This document shows, in pieces, positions 25,201 to 38,430 of a stretch of 64,000 bases of DNA (within the stretch, counting starts at the first letter, position 1; each line of letters begins with the position of its first letter). A program made the translations under genes and the position numbers. Under the pieces are notes generated by a model that searched no databases, was not told where the DNA came from, and saw nothing but the letters and a program-made list of their open reading frames with translations. The DNA comes from Azolla caroliniana (Eukaryota; Polypodiophyta): NCBI GenBank assembly GCA_043228905.1, contig JBHGNT010000006.1:3596001-3660000 (forward strand), written 5' to 3'.

Positions 25201-28200
25201 ATCAGAAACAGCTAAAATGGAGCTAAAAAGTACACTCAAAGTAAGAAAAGTCTATTCTAGAAAATAATATACATAACTAAAGAGGTTCTGTGGCAACTCA
25301 TGGTATTAAGTAGACCAAAAATAGTAAAAGGAGTTTTCTCCTATTTTACGGAGAGAGTTCTTAATTTTCGTTATCCCAGTTGTTGAAGAGTCACCACAAA
25401 ATTGTAATCAGGAGGAGTCGCTTCCCTCAAAGAAAATGGTGTTTCCTAGAAAACATGTTATAACAGGTATCACTAGGTATACTTTCTTATAGGTATGATT
25501 TTCCTAATAAAGTAATTACATTTCTAACAATTTTGGTATGTAGTTTTGACTGCATAGATATCATATTTTGTATATGGTATCATTAGCGGCACTAATTCAG
25601 GTTCCATCCAAATCTGGATGAGAATTCTAATCTCCAGTGTGCAAGTAGCATTAGAGAAGGGAAACCTCTGCATAAGCTTCATCAGAAGCATCAAGCCAAA
25701 TAACCCTTAGATTCCACTATATTATGGTGGGATATTCCCTAATACAGAAACAATGTTTTCCCACACCCTTGATGGTAGAGAATCCACTTCATTATTGCAT
25801 GGTGAAACTACACAATTTGGCAACTATCCTTTATATACCTACGAAGCCTGGCTTTGTATCCATGCCATAACCATCCATTTTGTGTGCAGTCCTTTTAATA
25901 ATTTAAAAGTTTTAACAGGTGCCATGCCCAATAAAGCACAATCAGAAAGCTCATCAGGCATAGAGGATATACTATCAATAGTAGCAAGGTATGAGGGGAA
26001 ATAAATTCTAGAAGATAAATAGCTTGTGCAATAAATTCATACACTAACAAAGAGAGTGATAAAAATATTTATACGTGCTACATTATGGCTTGTGATACCT
26101 TCCATACAATGCCTATTATTTACATCAGCTACTTAAAATACTTGAGATTGCAACTGGTATTTGTTTTGATGTTTTGTTTTCACAAATACTCAAATGATAA
26201 GAAAAGAATAAGCTGTGGCATGCTTGAGTATGACAGACACCCATGGTCATGTTAAGCATATAAACACTGCATCGATAAAGGTAAAACGTTATTTCTAGAA
26301 GATTGACATGGGGTGGTCATATCATATCCTCCTAGAGCAAAGGACATTATCAAAAAGAGCATTACATCATAGAGCAGGTGATTGATATATTGAAAAACAA
26401 AAATTATAGGACAAACAAACATAAAGAATACACATATAAAAAATATATTAGTCATACTAATGCTTAAACACCTCTAGAGTCTAGCGAGCAAGATAATGAG
26501 AATAAAAGGTTGCAGCCTGACCAGTTCATAATATTCAGAAGCACAAGTCTGAAATAGGCCAAGGTCTTCTAGAGGTTCCTGTTTACAGCATGTATACAAC
26601 ATACTCAAATCTTTTTGAAGAAATGAAATAGCTTTGCTAAAAGTCCTTGATGTGATCTCCCCACCATTGCTATTTTCTATCAAGTGCTTATTAAACCTTT
26701 GGACACAAGAAACCTGCACAACAAGAATGAAATTGAAGGCATGAGAAATTCTCAACAGCTACTAAAAGTCAATACACATGTCGTATACCTTCATCCATCT
26801 CTTTATGCAAGGGGCGACTCCCTTCACATCAATATCCCAACAAAGTAAAAGAGAGAGAAGCTGGATTAGTTTGGAAAACGCTCCATTCAACTGCTTGAGA
26901 GATGAATTTGATTGGAAGTCCTCTATAGCATCAATAGAAGGCTTGACCAGTACTGAGAATGCAATATTACAAATTTCAGGCATTATCCACGCATAAAATG
27001 AAGTTAACATTTTCTTTTTCTTTTGCATTCACCTACATGAAATGATATTTGAAAGCAACAAATATTCTGATTTTCTCAGCTTTCTTTCTTTTGCTAACTT
27101 GCATATGGGGTGCAGTTCTCGAACCATTATACCCAGGTATTGAGACTCGGGTTGGAATAGTGTTGCCAGATGTTTTAAGAATGTCAAACCACATGTTTCT
27201 CTTCTGATTCTGTAATATGATTCATAGCAGAACAGAATATTTTTCCATGAAGCTTCAAGCTCAAAGTCTCCTGTCAAGAAAGTGCTTCAACACTTTTAGA
27301 CAACATGTTTCCTTCAGTTTGTAATAAGGCTAATATCACAAAAGGATGTTCTTTTGTTTAGCATGAAGCCATAATGGCTAATATACCATTGTGCAATGTT
27401 GAACAACCCTAGACTTTAAATATGATCTTATTACCTTCCAAATGCATTCCATATGCAACCTGTACTAAAGCGTCATATCCCAATTCCAAATCACGTATTG
27501 GGGGATTGAGAAGCTTTTCATCGGGTGCTGGATCACTGCAACATCAAATATAGGTATGTTTAAAATATGACATAGCCAATTAAGCTTTACCAGGGAGAAT
27601 ATCATGCAACTAAATGCATACCTTCATAAGTACAATAATATGTGATAATTTCGGATTATGGAAGTGAGGCAAAAAGAATATACATATATTAGTAGAAGTC
27701 CTCAGAAAAGAGCAAAGGTGTATAAAGAAGAAAAAGATGTAAATGGACATAAGAAGAAACTAGAAATGCAGCCTTCCATTCTATAAAAAATAACCATTCA
27801 CTTTGGTGAAAGACATGAATTTTTAATTAAGCATTTAAGAATGATTATAATATACATACATGCATATACGAATACATGCACATATATATAATCATGTATG
27901 TGTGTTCATATGCAAATATATATGTGCAAATGTTGTTACATGTGCTTATACATATACATACACAGGCAAATACATAGGAAGTCTAAACACATGTATAGAT
28001 ATTTGCAAAGTATACACAGATATTTCCCATCAACTTGCCTGATTGGCTAAATGGGCTATGTTGGTTTCGAACACAGAACAAAAACAAATATTCCTTTGTA
28101 CCATCATAAAATTGTTGACAGGACTTACCTTAAGAGCAGTTCACAGAAGAATTCTATCTCCATTTCAAGAGATATCGGTAGCTTCCCATCTTGAGCATTT

Positions 28201-31200
28201 CTCAAAGTGTAAGATTTCAATGGAATTTTGCCACTTATGCTTCCGGAAGAAAGTGCTTGTGTCTTAATGAGATGCATTGGTAACATAATCTTACCCAATA
28301 ATGTGTCACCATTATATGTTACCTGTATTCAGAAAATTAAAAAGTGTCTAATCCATTAATTATGTCATACATGTTCAAACAAAGTGACATACATGTTTCA
28401 ATATATGTACAATGACAGGTGAAGAAGAGAAACATAGACAAATATCTTGTATGGAATTGTATAACCCTGAAATAAAGGCAGCATACATATTGATTCTCAC
28501 AAGAATATAGACAGAACTTGATCAGACTTTATTTAACATAGTACAAGTATCATAAGAATCCTTATGCTGAAGCTTTCAACATCAGTGCAGTGAAACACAC
28601 TGGATTCCTTTTCATGACACTTCATCATATTATGACTCTGACATTCTGTTGATATCAAGCACTCCTTAAATACAATTAAAGATATCTTTCTCATATTTTT
28701 TTCTAGTGATATCTCTTCTGGCCTGTTACTAAAGAATCACATTGCTGTCATTACGATGTTAGTCTAATGCAAATCTGTTGAGATTTTGGGTCGAGTGAAG
28801 GTCAATGTTACCATCTCAAGAGGTTTGTATATGATATGCATTTTTTAGGAGGATATGTTAGCTTAGGACTATCAGTTCAAGTATAACCTTATGTTTGCAT
28901 CCTTCTGATGTTAATGATTAAGGTTCTGACCATGTATTGATAAATTTGCTTTTTTCTTCTAGTTTAGCATCCTTTCAGGTTCGTTGCCTTTTATTATACC
29001 ATCATTTTGCTGTCATCAATGGACTCACCAGCTTTTGTGTCTAAGATTTGTGAATCAGAGTGATACTGTGGAAACTTTGCATCTGATATGGTTTTTGAGA
29101 ATATGATATTATTCAGACTAACTGTTGCTTTAATGTTCATTTTCATATAATGCCAATAAAAGGATAATTGTCAAGGAATAAATAGAAGTCTCAGATGCAC
29201 TGCATACGTAACTACATTCTTGCACATCAAGGTCTATAACAGACCAAGAGATCACATAATCTTGGAAGAAAAACAGTGGGCTTGTGCTGAACTATGAACA
29301 CATTCCAGGGGTATTTGTTACCTACTAGTAGATTAACCGCCACAGCCAGGAAGGGGACCACTTGTCTGCTTGGTTAAGATGGGAGATCTTTGATACAATC
29401 AAAGGATGATTACAGGAACACTCAGTCCGGATACGAAAGTTAAAGGCTATCTTCAGCAGTTTTCTCCTCTTTTCACTGTTCTAGTACTCAGTGGCACCAG
29501 AATGTCTGTATTCTACCTCTTTTGAATGCTGTTGCAGCTTAGAGAGCAGCCAGCCCAGATTTTTTTATGTATTTTGTTTAGGCATCTCTAATCTTTTGTA
29601 TTCAATACTTAGTTTCTCAGATAGGTCATTTTCTATGATAATATTTGCTTGATTGGAGAAGTTGTTGAAGCTGCTGATAATACCTTTTTTTTTAGTAACA
29701 CTTTTACTACTAGTGGGAAACCTCAAAGTATAAAGAAAAATATACAAGTGTCGATTACACACTAAAGAGCTTAAAAGCACTCAAAGTAAATATTGTAAAT
29801 TTGCGGTGTGATGTCTCTAAGTTGCAGACAATCAAATAGAGATTGCCTGAGGGATTGCTTAAAGAAGCTAACTTCATGTAGTTGGTTTCGATCAAAGACC
29901 TTATTATTGCGGGCTGTCCAAATGGTCCAGAGTGCCCAAAATTGTGTCCATTGGAGAAAATAGGCATTGTTGGATAGGGCACACGTAATTTGTCCAAATA
30001 TCCAAAAGTATTTACCAAACCTTCGGACAATTTGTGATAAAGAGATGCACTTAGTCTTTGAACAAATGTTGTAGTGAATGAGCAAGTCCATAATAAGTGT
30101 GTGACCGTTTCCAATCGTCCACCACATCTTGCATAATGCAGCACACCCAATAGGCATCTCCATAGGAATACCCGTTGCTTAAGTGGAAGACCAGAGCTCC
30201 ATAAGCTTATAAGCCTGTTTTTCCACCAGGATGCGTTTAGTGTAGGTTCCATAATGCATTTGCATGTTCATGAAACCATGGGACAGGTTGCAACAACATA
30301 TACACTGAATGTGTTGTAATGTTATGCATTGGAATAACAATGTTCCCTATTTGTAACATCCAATCCTAAATCCTGCGATCTCCATCTAGAGGTGCCACAG
30401 GTACTAAGAAAAGTACCAACTCTGTGACTTGATTCCAAATAACGCGATGATGTGACCCAAGACTATAACGACATGTCATGTCATTGAAGTGCAATAAGTG
30501 ACCTTGGTCATTTACCACATCTGCAATTGATTTCAGCCCCTTCTTTGCTAAAAAATAAGCTTTCCTAGGATCTTGTTCAGCTAGTGACTGTGGGAATATA
30601 GCACTTCAGTGTAAGCTTTCGAGGCATAAAGAGTTCCCTGGTTCTGAATTCCTACATCTCCATTTTATGTGGTGCAATACTTCCTTCCAGTGCTTTAGAA
30701 GCTTTGAGCTAAACGGACAGCCTTTGATGTGCCCGTCAAGCTTTCCATGGTTTGTATCCCATGAGCCAAATGACTTGGTTTTCAAATGATCAAACATATC
30801 AGATAGCATTCTTGCCCAAGGCAATGTTTTTTCAGCAAATTTTGGCAATAAAGTAGCTTTTCTAGCCAACATATGCAAATGCAAATTAAGAATATTTAGC
30901 CCTCAACTCAATCGTGGAGTGCATATCTTCTCTAGTGATAGGAATTGTATACGTCTATGCGACTGCTTAGAGCACCAAAAGTTATAATCCCTACTTGTCT
31001 TTCTTGTTATACAATGCCTTAATTAAGTAATGCGCACCCAAATATATAAATAACTGTGGCATTTAGCAAATACGCTTAAAAAGTGTGGCATCTTTAAATA
31101 TTTCCCAAAAGTATTTACATTTCAGCAACCATTACGCAGACATTTGGCAAATACAAAACGATTGTAATATTTTGTTTTCCCCATTATATTCTATGTTGCC

Positions 31201-34094
31201 AAATCTTATCACAACATTGTCAAAACCCAAAAAAAAAGACTCTTGAGATATACAAAAGCATTGGAATTATTACCTTTTTCTTTCCACTCATGTTTCTCCA
31301 GAGAGAAACTAAATCCAATTCATTTGATTGGTTTGATATCCTTGAGTGCAATTTCTTTCTCCACATCTTTACATATAATTGATCCTGAGCACTGGCAAAG
31401 ACACGGCAAGGTCTTAAAAATGCAAAACCAAATATAATAAAAGAGATGCACAGAATTATTCATCATTATTAAATCACAATATTCATTGGAAACATAAACA
31501 AATGCGGGATGCAGGTACAGCAAGTACAGGATGCAAGTACAGCTTGTGAATGAATACGGCGTCAGTCATCATCAATGATGCCCATAGAGCACCTCAAGAA
31601 ATGTTGTGTGTCTGAGGCATCCCCATGATCCTAAAGATATTATCCCAAAGGGTTCACCACAGTACTCCTAGGGCTTCCATCTACCATCTTACTCCCCTAT
31701 CTTTGTCCGTCTATACTGCACTAGAGTCTCATGTGGTTGTATAGCTTAATAAGTTCACAAAAGTCTTAGATCTTTCAAAAATAAATAATCATTCTAAAAC
31801 TCAGTCTCCCCAATATTTTATGCTCATAAACAGTACATTTTTCAAATTACAACACTTATATTTATTAAGTATCTAAAAGGATGATCACTGGAACATGGTA
31901 CATCAGAGACTTTATAGCCTTGACAGTGGGTTCACGCCCAGTAGATGCTCCATTGTTAAAAGTAAGGTATACCCTGTACATCGTGCATGCACGTGGTAGT
32001 CTCAAAAACCATCAAATGGTCTTCTCTAGCATAAGAGAGAGCCCAAGCAAAGAATCTTTCCCAGAAGCAATATCCCAACAATTATATCATTCTTGGCTCA
32101 CATATTATCCTCAATCTTCATAGGAAATATCATACGCAGCTCTCAGCCATCTCTGATAGCAATTTCTCCATCTGAGAGGATGGAATGTAAGCTTTATGAC
32201 TCGGTCCCACGTCCATGCAAGAGGCAATATCTGAGAACTAATGTCTCAAATAGCCAAAGTTTTGCTTTCAGTTCCTAGAACTAGATGTAGATATGCCTAC
32301 ACTCAGAAATTTTCAAAGTGTATAACTTCCTCCATATGTCCATAACCATCCTTATCATATATTAGCAGCCTATGAAAAATGAGTTATAGGAATGCCTATA
32401 AGATCACACCATCACTACCTCAGACATTTATTTAAATTGCTGAGCAAACCAGTGCTCCAATTTGACCTTTATAGATGGTTGTCATTGAAGATCTGATTAA
32501 TGAAGAGTTTGCAAAATATTTAGATCGCCAAATTGTTACTACTATGAAGGATAAGAGAACCTAAATTAAATGACCAGAAAAGTTGTTTATTTTATTCTTG
32601 AAATAGATAGCTTCCCCAGAGTGCTTACAAAAAATGAAGTGGTATAAGGCACAATTACACATGAAGACAGTATTACTGCTAGAATGTTTTTCCCTCTTCG
32701 ATCATGGGGCATTTTATGGTTTTAAAATGTTAAGGCAATCAATAATGCACAAAGAATAGTAGTCTATACACCAACAAAAAGAAGGTGTACTCCAAATAAA
32801 AGCAATCAATCTTCCTTACTGGATGGCTCCAGTTCTCAGGCATACCTAGTCACATAGATCCATGGAGTTTTATCCTTCCACTCTGCATGCCCAGTATGAT
32901 AAACAGCTTCCTTAGTTATATGATCAGGACTGATGTTGTCAACATCAGTCAGATTTTCATTACCAGATACAATCTCCACTGTACAATATGCTTGTGGTGG
33001 TTCGGACCACCCATAGCATGATTTTGTCTTGATGCAGTAAGTGTTGTAATTTGAGTTCTTCGCAGATACAATGCATAATTGCACATGTGCTGTGAAGGAA
33101 GGATGTGTTTGCAAGGGACTGTTGATGCTGGAAAGTTGTTCCAGCTCTTGTGATTTAACTTCCTCGTAGACAGAAAAGCTGTCAAACTGCTGTGGATTTA
33201 TCAACTGACCGTTGTCCTTTTGCAATGCACTGACCTGAGCCTGAACTTCTGCCAAAAGACAGAGAAGTACAGGGGGACACCACATGAAAATGAGCTTTTG
33301 ATGCAGAAAATATCAAATATTTAAAAAGAGAGAAAATCTGAAAGGCATCTGGAATATCTTACAAGTGCAGAAAGATGCAGAAACTTCTTATAAGGGTAAA
33401 ATGATATACAAACTTCTTATTAAAGGCTAAGATGATATGGAAACTTACGAGCACGTCTATACCATGTTGACTTTATTGCTCGAGCTCTGGCCTCCTGAAA
33501 TGCAGATGCTGACAAGCAAAAGGCCCTTTTCACATTCTCAGAAAGACTTTGCTTTTCATGGACACTGAATTCCACTGATTTGCCTTGAGCATACACACAA
33601 CGCAGCACGGCTTCACAGAGGAGTGGGTTAGAATCATGAGCAACCATTTCTTCCTTTGACTGTTCATCCTCTGGCGGTGCTCCGCGACTCAAAAAGGGCC
33701 TCAGAAGCTCAATGATCTTGGTGTCAAAGTCATCTTCTGCAGAGAAACAGATCTCTTTCATGACGTCATGTGTAGAAGAAGCATCATAAACAAGGATTTT
33801 GCAGCTGCATGAATTGGCTTGGCCTTGCATATTAGTAGGGAAGCAGATCTCACCATCAGCTGCATCTTGAGAATGAGAATCTAGAATGGAGATCAAGGGG
33901 ACCTGATGATGATCATTTGGCTTTCGTGTTCCTTGTAGATATGGCTTGTTATTGTCAGATGTAAGGTGCTTGAGGTCCGAAGGAATTTTCATTTCTGATA
34001 GGCATCCATGATAAATTACTTCATGAGAAGCCGAGCCATTGTTATGGTGAGTTACCTCATCTGAAGCCAAACCATTAATGTGTTCATGGATCAT
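22203..34094 (-). CDS. Munc13/UNC13D-like protein (C2 + MUN domain)
   Basis: Fifteen phase-consistent exons on the minus strand: 34094-33449, 33248-32846, 31391-31274, 28322-28129, 27535-27435, 27270-26789, 26713-26522, 24648-24589, 24505-24356, 24108-23833, 23483-23359, 23251-23137, 23055-22897, 22802-22383, 22304-22203. They total 1180 codons plus stop, close to animal Munc13-4. Residues ~268-450 form a C2 domain: AHVQLCIVSAKN, then HAEWKD, DQLYVKMWRKK, LLGKIMLPMHL. The rest is MUN-like, with CVKLNN, TYLDDHLKVLNE (compare Munc13 'YLDxNLQTL') and YDYFHGDGIGIS of MHD2. No second C2 is seen, and it is not the plant DUF810/PATROL1 type by inspection. Family role: priming or tethering vesicles through SNAREs. 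An in-frame TGA sits at 27031-27029; alternatively a 105-bp weak intron (27124-27020) removes it, giving 1145 aa. Several donors are weak (CTG|GTCAGG, TTG|GTTTAT). Confidence 0.85.
29690..30980 (-). mobile_element. LINE copy inside intron 3 of the Munc13-like gene
   Basis: The stretch is closely similar over its whole length to the LINE at 10092-11445, including the same 3' end after a poly(T) at 29688-29696. Minus-strand frames include a zinc-region remnant (YARCGGRLETVTHLLWTC) at 30.1 kb. It lies in the same orientation as the host gene, about 120 bp from the third exon at its 5' side in transcript order. It is more 5'-truncated than the 10-kb copy. No convincing target duplication was found, only ATAAT at both edges. 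Confidence 0.8.
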
Positions 34095-34917
34095 TTTGTT
34101 TTGATGTTTTTGCTTTTGTTTAGCAACAAAGGATCATTTGATTTCTTTAATTGTCTCTTCTCAGAAGTCCATATCCCAGACGATTTATAAGAACACGAAT
34201 ACATCAGTTTGAGGTTAAGTTTTCAAAGTATCAATCAAATTCCCGTTTTTCACTTCGCTGGTTTTTCTTCCTCTTATTCTTCTTCCATTTACTTCTAAAC
34301 AAAAAAGTTTACTTGGACCAATCAGAAAAAAGAAGTGCTGCAAATTGAAACTTGATCAGTTAGAAAGTGCAGATTCAATCTTGCAAATTAATCAGAAGAA
34401 GAAGAAGATCAACCATATCTTCATTCATTGTTAAAGTTGATAAAAACGGGAAGAATAGAATTTAAATAAGAAGACAAAAAAGTTGATGGAAATGGTGAAG
34501 CACAACGATTATCAATTAGGAAGTAGCTTCATTCATTCAGTCATGGTTCAGAAAACTGTGGAAAAAGCTAAAAGACTACGGTGTGGTCGATCAGAGACTA
34601 CCATTTCAACCTCCGAATCACACACCATTTCATTTTTCAGTCAGTAAATCCATCAGCCATTCATTTCATTTGTTAATTTTCAACAACATAGAGCGACGAA
34701 GGGGTTCAGAAGATAGAAGACTTGATACAGATGATAATTTAGGTCAAGAAATGCACTGCACCTGGGACATTGAAGCAGAGAGCTCCTTCTGAGGGAGCAA
34801 ACGTCGGAGGGGACCCGATTCCAACCAGCAGACAGAAAGGAAAACCCTAACAATCTTCGCCAACGACGACTGTGATGCAGCAGCTTGTGAGGTAAACAGA
34901 ATCGTGGCAGGACGGGA
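34095..34917. promoter_or_regulatory. 5' flank / leader of the Munc13-like gene
   Basis: This is the upstream side of the minus-strand gene and so the probable 5' UTR and core promoter. No upstream ATG extension of the first exon is evident, because stops precede it in frame. Poly(A/T)-rich stretches occur near 34250 and 34390. No clear TATA box was identified. Confidence 0.4.
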
Positions 34918-35580
34918 ACGTTTAAACCTCTCGAGATGCTACTACAAGGAGGAGGAGGAGGAGGAGGAGGAGGAAAAGGCGACCAAGAAAACGCAAAAAG
35001 CAAAACGCAAAAACAATAAACAAAATGCGAAATGCGAAATGCGAGAGGCAGTACGCAAAAACCGAAAAGACAAAAAGCAAAAGCCGGTCGTGGGAGTGAA
35101 GAATAAACGGCCATGTGATCCACCAGAGATCTTTTGGTACGTTTAAACCTCGAGAAGGAAAAAGCGAAAGCAAAAGGCAAAAAATGAAAAGCGACAGGCA
35201 GTAAGCAAAAACCGGAAAGACAAAAAGCAAAAGTCGGTCGTGAGGAGTGAAGAATAAACGGCCATGTGATCCACCGAAGATCTTTTGGTACGTTTAAACC
35301 TCGAGAAGAAAAAAGCAAAAGCGAGAGGCAGTACACAAAAACCGAAAAGACAAAAAAGCAAAAGCCGGTCACGGGAGTGAAGGATAAACGGTCGTGTGAT
35401 TCACCGGAGATCTTTATAATCTATTGGTACGTTTAAACCTCGAGAAGAAAAAAGCGAAAGCAAAAAAGCAAAAAATGAAAAGTGAGAGGCAGTAAGCCAA
35501 AAAGCAAAAGCTGGTCACGGGAGTGAGGAAAAACAATGGTCATGTGGTGCACTCGAAGAAGTTTATGATCTATTGGTGCG
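34918..35580. repeat. Four-copy tandem repeat upstream of the Munc13-like gene
   Basis: Units of about 140-150 bp (first one longer) start at roughly 34917, 35138, 35287 and 35426. Each opens with ACGTTTAAACCTC(GAG)A, containing the palindrome GTTTAAAC beside CTCGAG. An AAAGCAAAA/GCGAAA-rich stretch follows, then CGGTC.(T/C)G.GAGTGA, and GATC(T) with a CATGTGAT/CA box. The first unit has a (GAG)n insertion near 34950. Long open frames across this array on the minus strand are repeat-driven and not genes. It lies 0.8-1.5 kb upstream of the start codon of the minus-strand gene, so a promoter role is possible but unproven. Confidence 0.9.
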
Positions 35581-38000
35581 ACCTCTTCCATGGACATTAT
35601 GTCACATCTGTCTGTCCCCAACAATTGCATTCGAAAACCACTTGCACCGCTTGCAAACTTAATGATCAATTGTTGTGCACATACAAGCTTTGCTCACAAA
35701 CCCGTGGCACCTCCCTTTAAAACAATGTGCTCTTCAAACCACGAGTTCACTCGCCACAAATTTTTCATGAAAGTAATGTCTCTACTCTCAACTCCTATTC
35801 GAGATCCCCGATGCCAAACAAACAAATCAGTCACCACCGTGTCGGCTTTCACCATCTCGTGTTTCGAAACGTGGTCAAAACTTCATGTCAATCAATTAGT
35901 GTATCATTGTTTTTGGGCTTTCCCATCATGTTGAAAAGGAAACGCATTGAACCGTGCATCACCAAATATAGATGAGTCATCGGTTTGTCAAAAACTCAAC
36001 TTAGAGCCTCTGCTTTCAACATATGTTCACATTAAGCGAAAAGAAGCAAGTTTTATTCTTCTTTTTTACCTCCTCTGTGTACCCTCCAAGTTTTCTTTTG
36101 ATTGATTGTGATGCATGTAGAAGAACATGAAATTTGTTATGTCAAAAGTTTTGGGACAACATTGTAGTTACATTAAACATAACACCACTATATTGATTCT
36201 ATATTCCCAATTCTCCAATATATCGTCATCTCCCCTCCATGCCCTTTATCATTCCTATATTTCAACAATGAGTTTAGAAATTGACCACCGTGTTTTTTCA
36301 CATTATCACCCCCTCCATTCCATTACAATTGGTTGTTTCCTCTTTCCAAGTAGTTGTTGACTTGCCTCATCTCAACACTTGATTAGGACCTTGCATGTTT
36401 GTTATTCGTTTGAGTCTAATTAATAGTTCAACTTCTGCGATAAGACAAAAGTGGAAACATATTGTGTGCACCTGAAATTTCCCAAACAAGAAAATTTGAA
36501 ACTGATGGTTTTGAGCTTCTTGGTACTATTTCAAATGACTAACAAATGAAAATCATTGAAAGAAAAGTAAAATCAAATTTCTAAGCAACCACTTCAATTT
36601 GTTTCATAGTTAGAAACAATGCAAAATATCATGTTGGCAACTTTGGAACCTTCCTGTTCTTGATAGTCAAGAGTCAAGACTCTTCAAACTCTCAAGAATA
36701 TCAAGATCCATGTGGTTACATTCCTTGAAGCAATAAATTCTATGTTTCTCATACACATACTTTCACATTAATCATGTTGAGTTTGTTGGATATTGTGACG
36801 TACAATATCCATCTCGATGCACTATAACTAACTCCCGAACATTGTGAATTTTATTTATCCAACTATATGATGATTATTGGCCATGGTTGAAAAGCAAACC
36901 TCAAATTAGTGAAACCACATTGATACATATTTTGCACTAGCGTACAGTAAGTTTATAATAGACAAATAATCCTCCCAAATTGCTTATTTGTGATTAACAT
37001 TTGCATCACGAGATGCCTTATAATGCACAATTAATACATTCGAATTGCCCATATGATCAACTTTACTATACAGAATAAGGACTCCTTAACCAAACATTAT
37101 GGGTTAAGTTTTGATCATGAACAAATATAAATAAACAATATAAAATGTAATTGATTTCTAGAAAATGATTCAACTACCAAAGCATTGGGGTAGCATGGTA
37201 TTGTTAAGGTAACTATCAAGTGACGAACCAAATTATCAAAGTTGAAGCCGAAAATAAAATTGTGAGAAAATCAATTCTTATTATATATGTATAAGAGTGA
37301 TTACAAATGTGTTAACGGTCAATTGTCATTGAACCATAATGGTTTGACAACATTGTAACCTTCCTAAATATAGTAGTACCCTTGTTTTATGCATGTATGA
37401 TGTTGGCCACTTACCCTTAAATTTTAATACATGCATCCCACTTGGCGCACACACATGTTTGTTATTTTACTATCGTGTGAGATTCTACAATAATTAGCAT
37501 ATGAAATCGTACAATGCCACAAGTTTATACAACCACGTGTGACCAAACATCACATTAACACAATCCATAAGCGGACCTTGGAGATTTATTATAATGGCAC
37601 GAACATAACAACTTACATGTAATGATGTAAAACACATAACAATTTGAAATTTAAATTCAAATGAATAACTTTGGAATTCTACAATATTTTTTGGGGATTG
37701 AAATTGTGCACACTAGAACAAGTTTTATGATGATTCAAAGATCATGCGCCATAAATGGGATCACAAAATATGGAATACTTGATGTGAGTTTTTTTATTAT
37801 GAATTAGGAATAGGATTGATGATATTGTTTCCGACTATCTTGAGTATGTGATCAAGAATCTTGTCTAAAGAGATATAATTTTTAGAATAAAAATAGTCAT
37901 GATATTTTCTAAGTAAGGATTAAGAATTTCCCTAACGTTTTCAACACCATTGGTGCCAATATGAAACTTGTTTCAAATTATGGACATGAGTTAAAGTATG
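35581..38000. other. Intergenic, no gene seen
   Basis: Small frames at 35523-35975 and 36127-36360 have no family motif. The rest is AT-rich and closed in all frames. Confidence 0.5.
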
Positions 38001-38430
38001 TGTTAATAATTAGGTAATTAATTGGGGTTAATTAGTGATAACTATGTGAGTAGTTAAGCAACGGAAGGTTATGTGATATGTGTGTGTGAGGAAGAGAGAG
38101 AGAAAGATACAGTTATGAACATTAATATAAATGGGGGATGATTAACAATAGTGTATTAAAAAGCATCATCAAATGCAAAAATACCCACAATGAGGTATAT
38201 ATATATATGTACATCTCATGTGCAAATGTTCACATGTGTGAGTAGAATATAGGTACAAAGGTGTAAGTCCTATATTAAATGAACATGGGAGTGGAGGATG
38301 TGCAATGTATCCCACTCAAGTACAAAATCCTATTTAAGGTTTTAAGGGTCAACACACTAACTAGATTCTATGTAGGTAACTACTAGTTACGTGTGTTGAC
38401 TAACTAACTAAATCTAGTTCAACTTGATAT
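38001..38430 (-). mobile_element. LTR-like element, family B, inverted copy 3
   Basis: This is the reverse complement of the element at 5514-5980. Read on the minus strand it runs from TTAGTTAGTTAGTCAACAC through GTACTTGAGTGGGATACATTG and ATATATATACCTCATTGTGG to CTAATTATTAACA, ending at 38001. Divergence from the 5.5-kb copy is moderate. No matching 5-bp duplication was found at the two edges. The outer (5') edge is uncertain by about 15 bp. Confidence 0.65.

Noticed and set aside
34680-35372. A 230-codon minus-strand open frame rich in Phe, Leu and Cys
   Set aside because: It runs through the four-copy tandem repeat and simply repeats the same peptide with each unit. There is no known domain.
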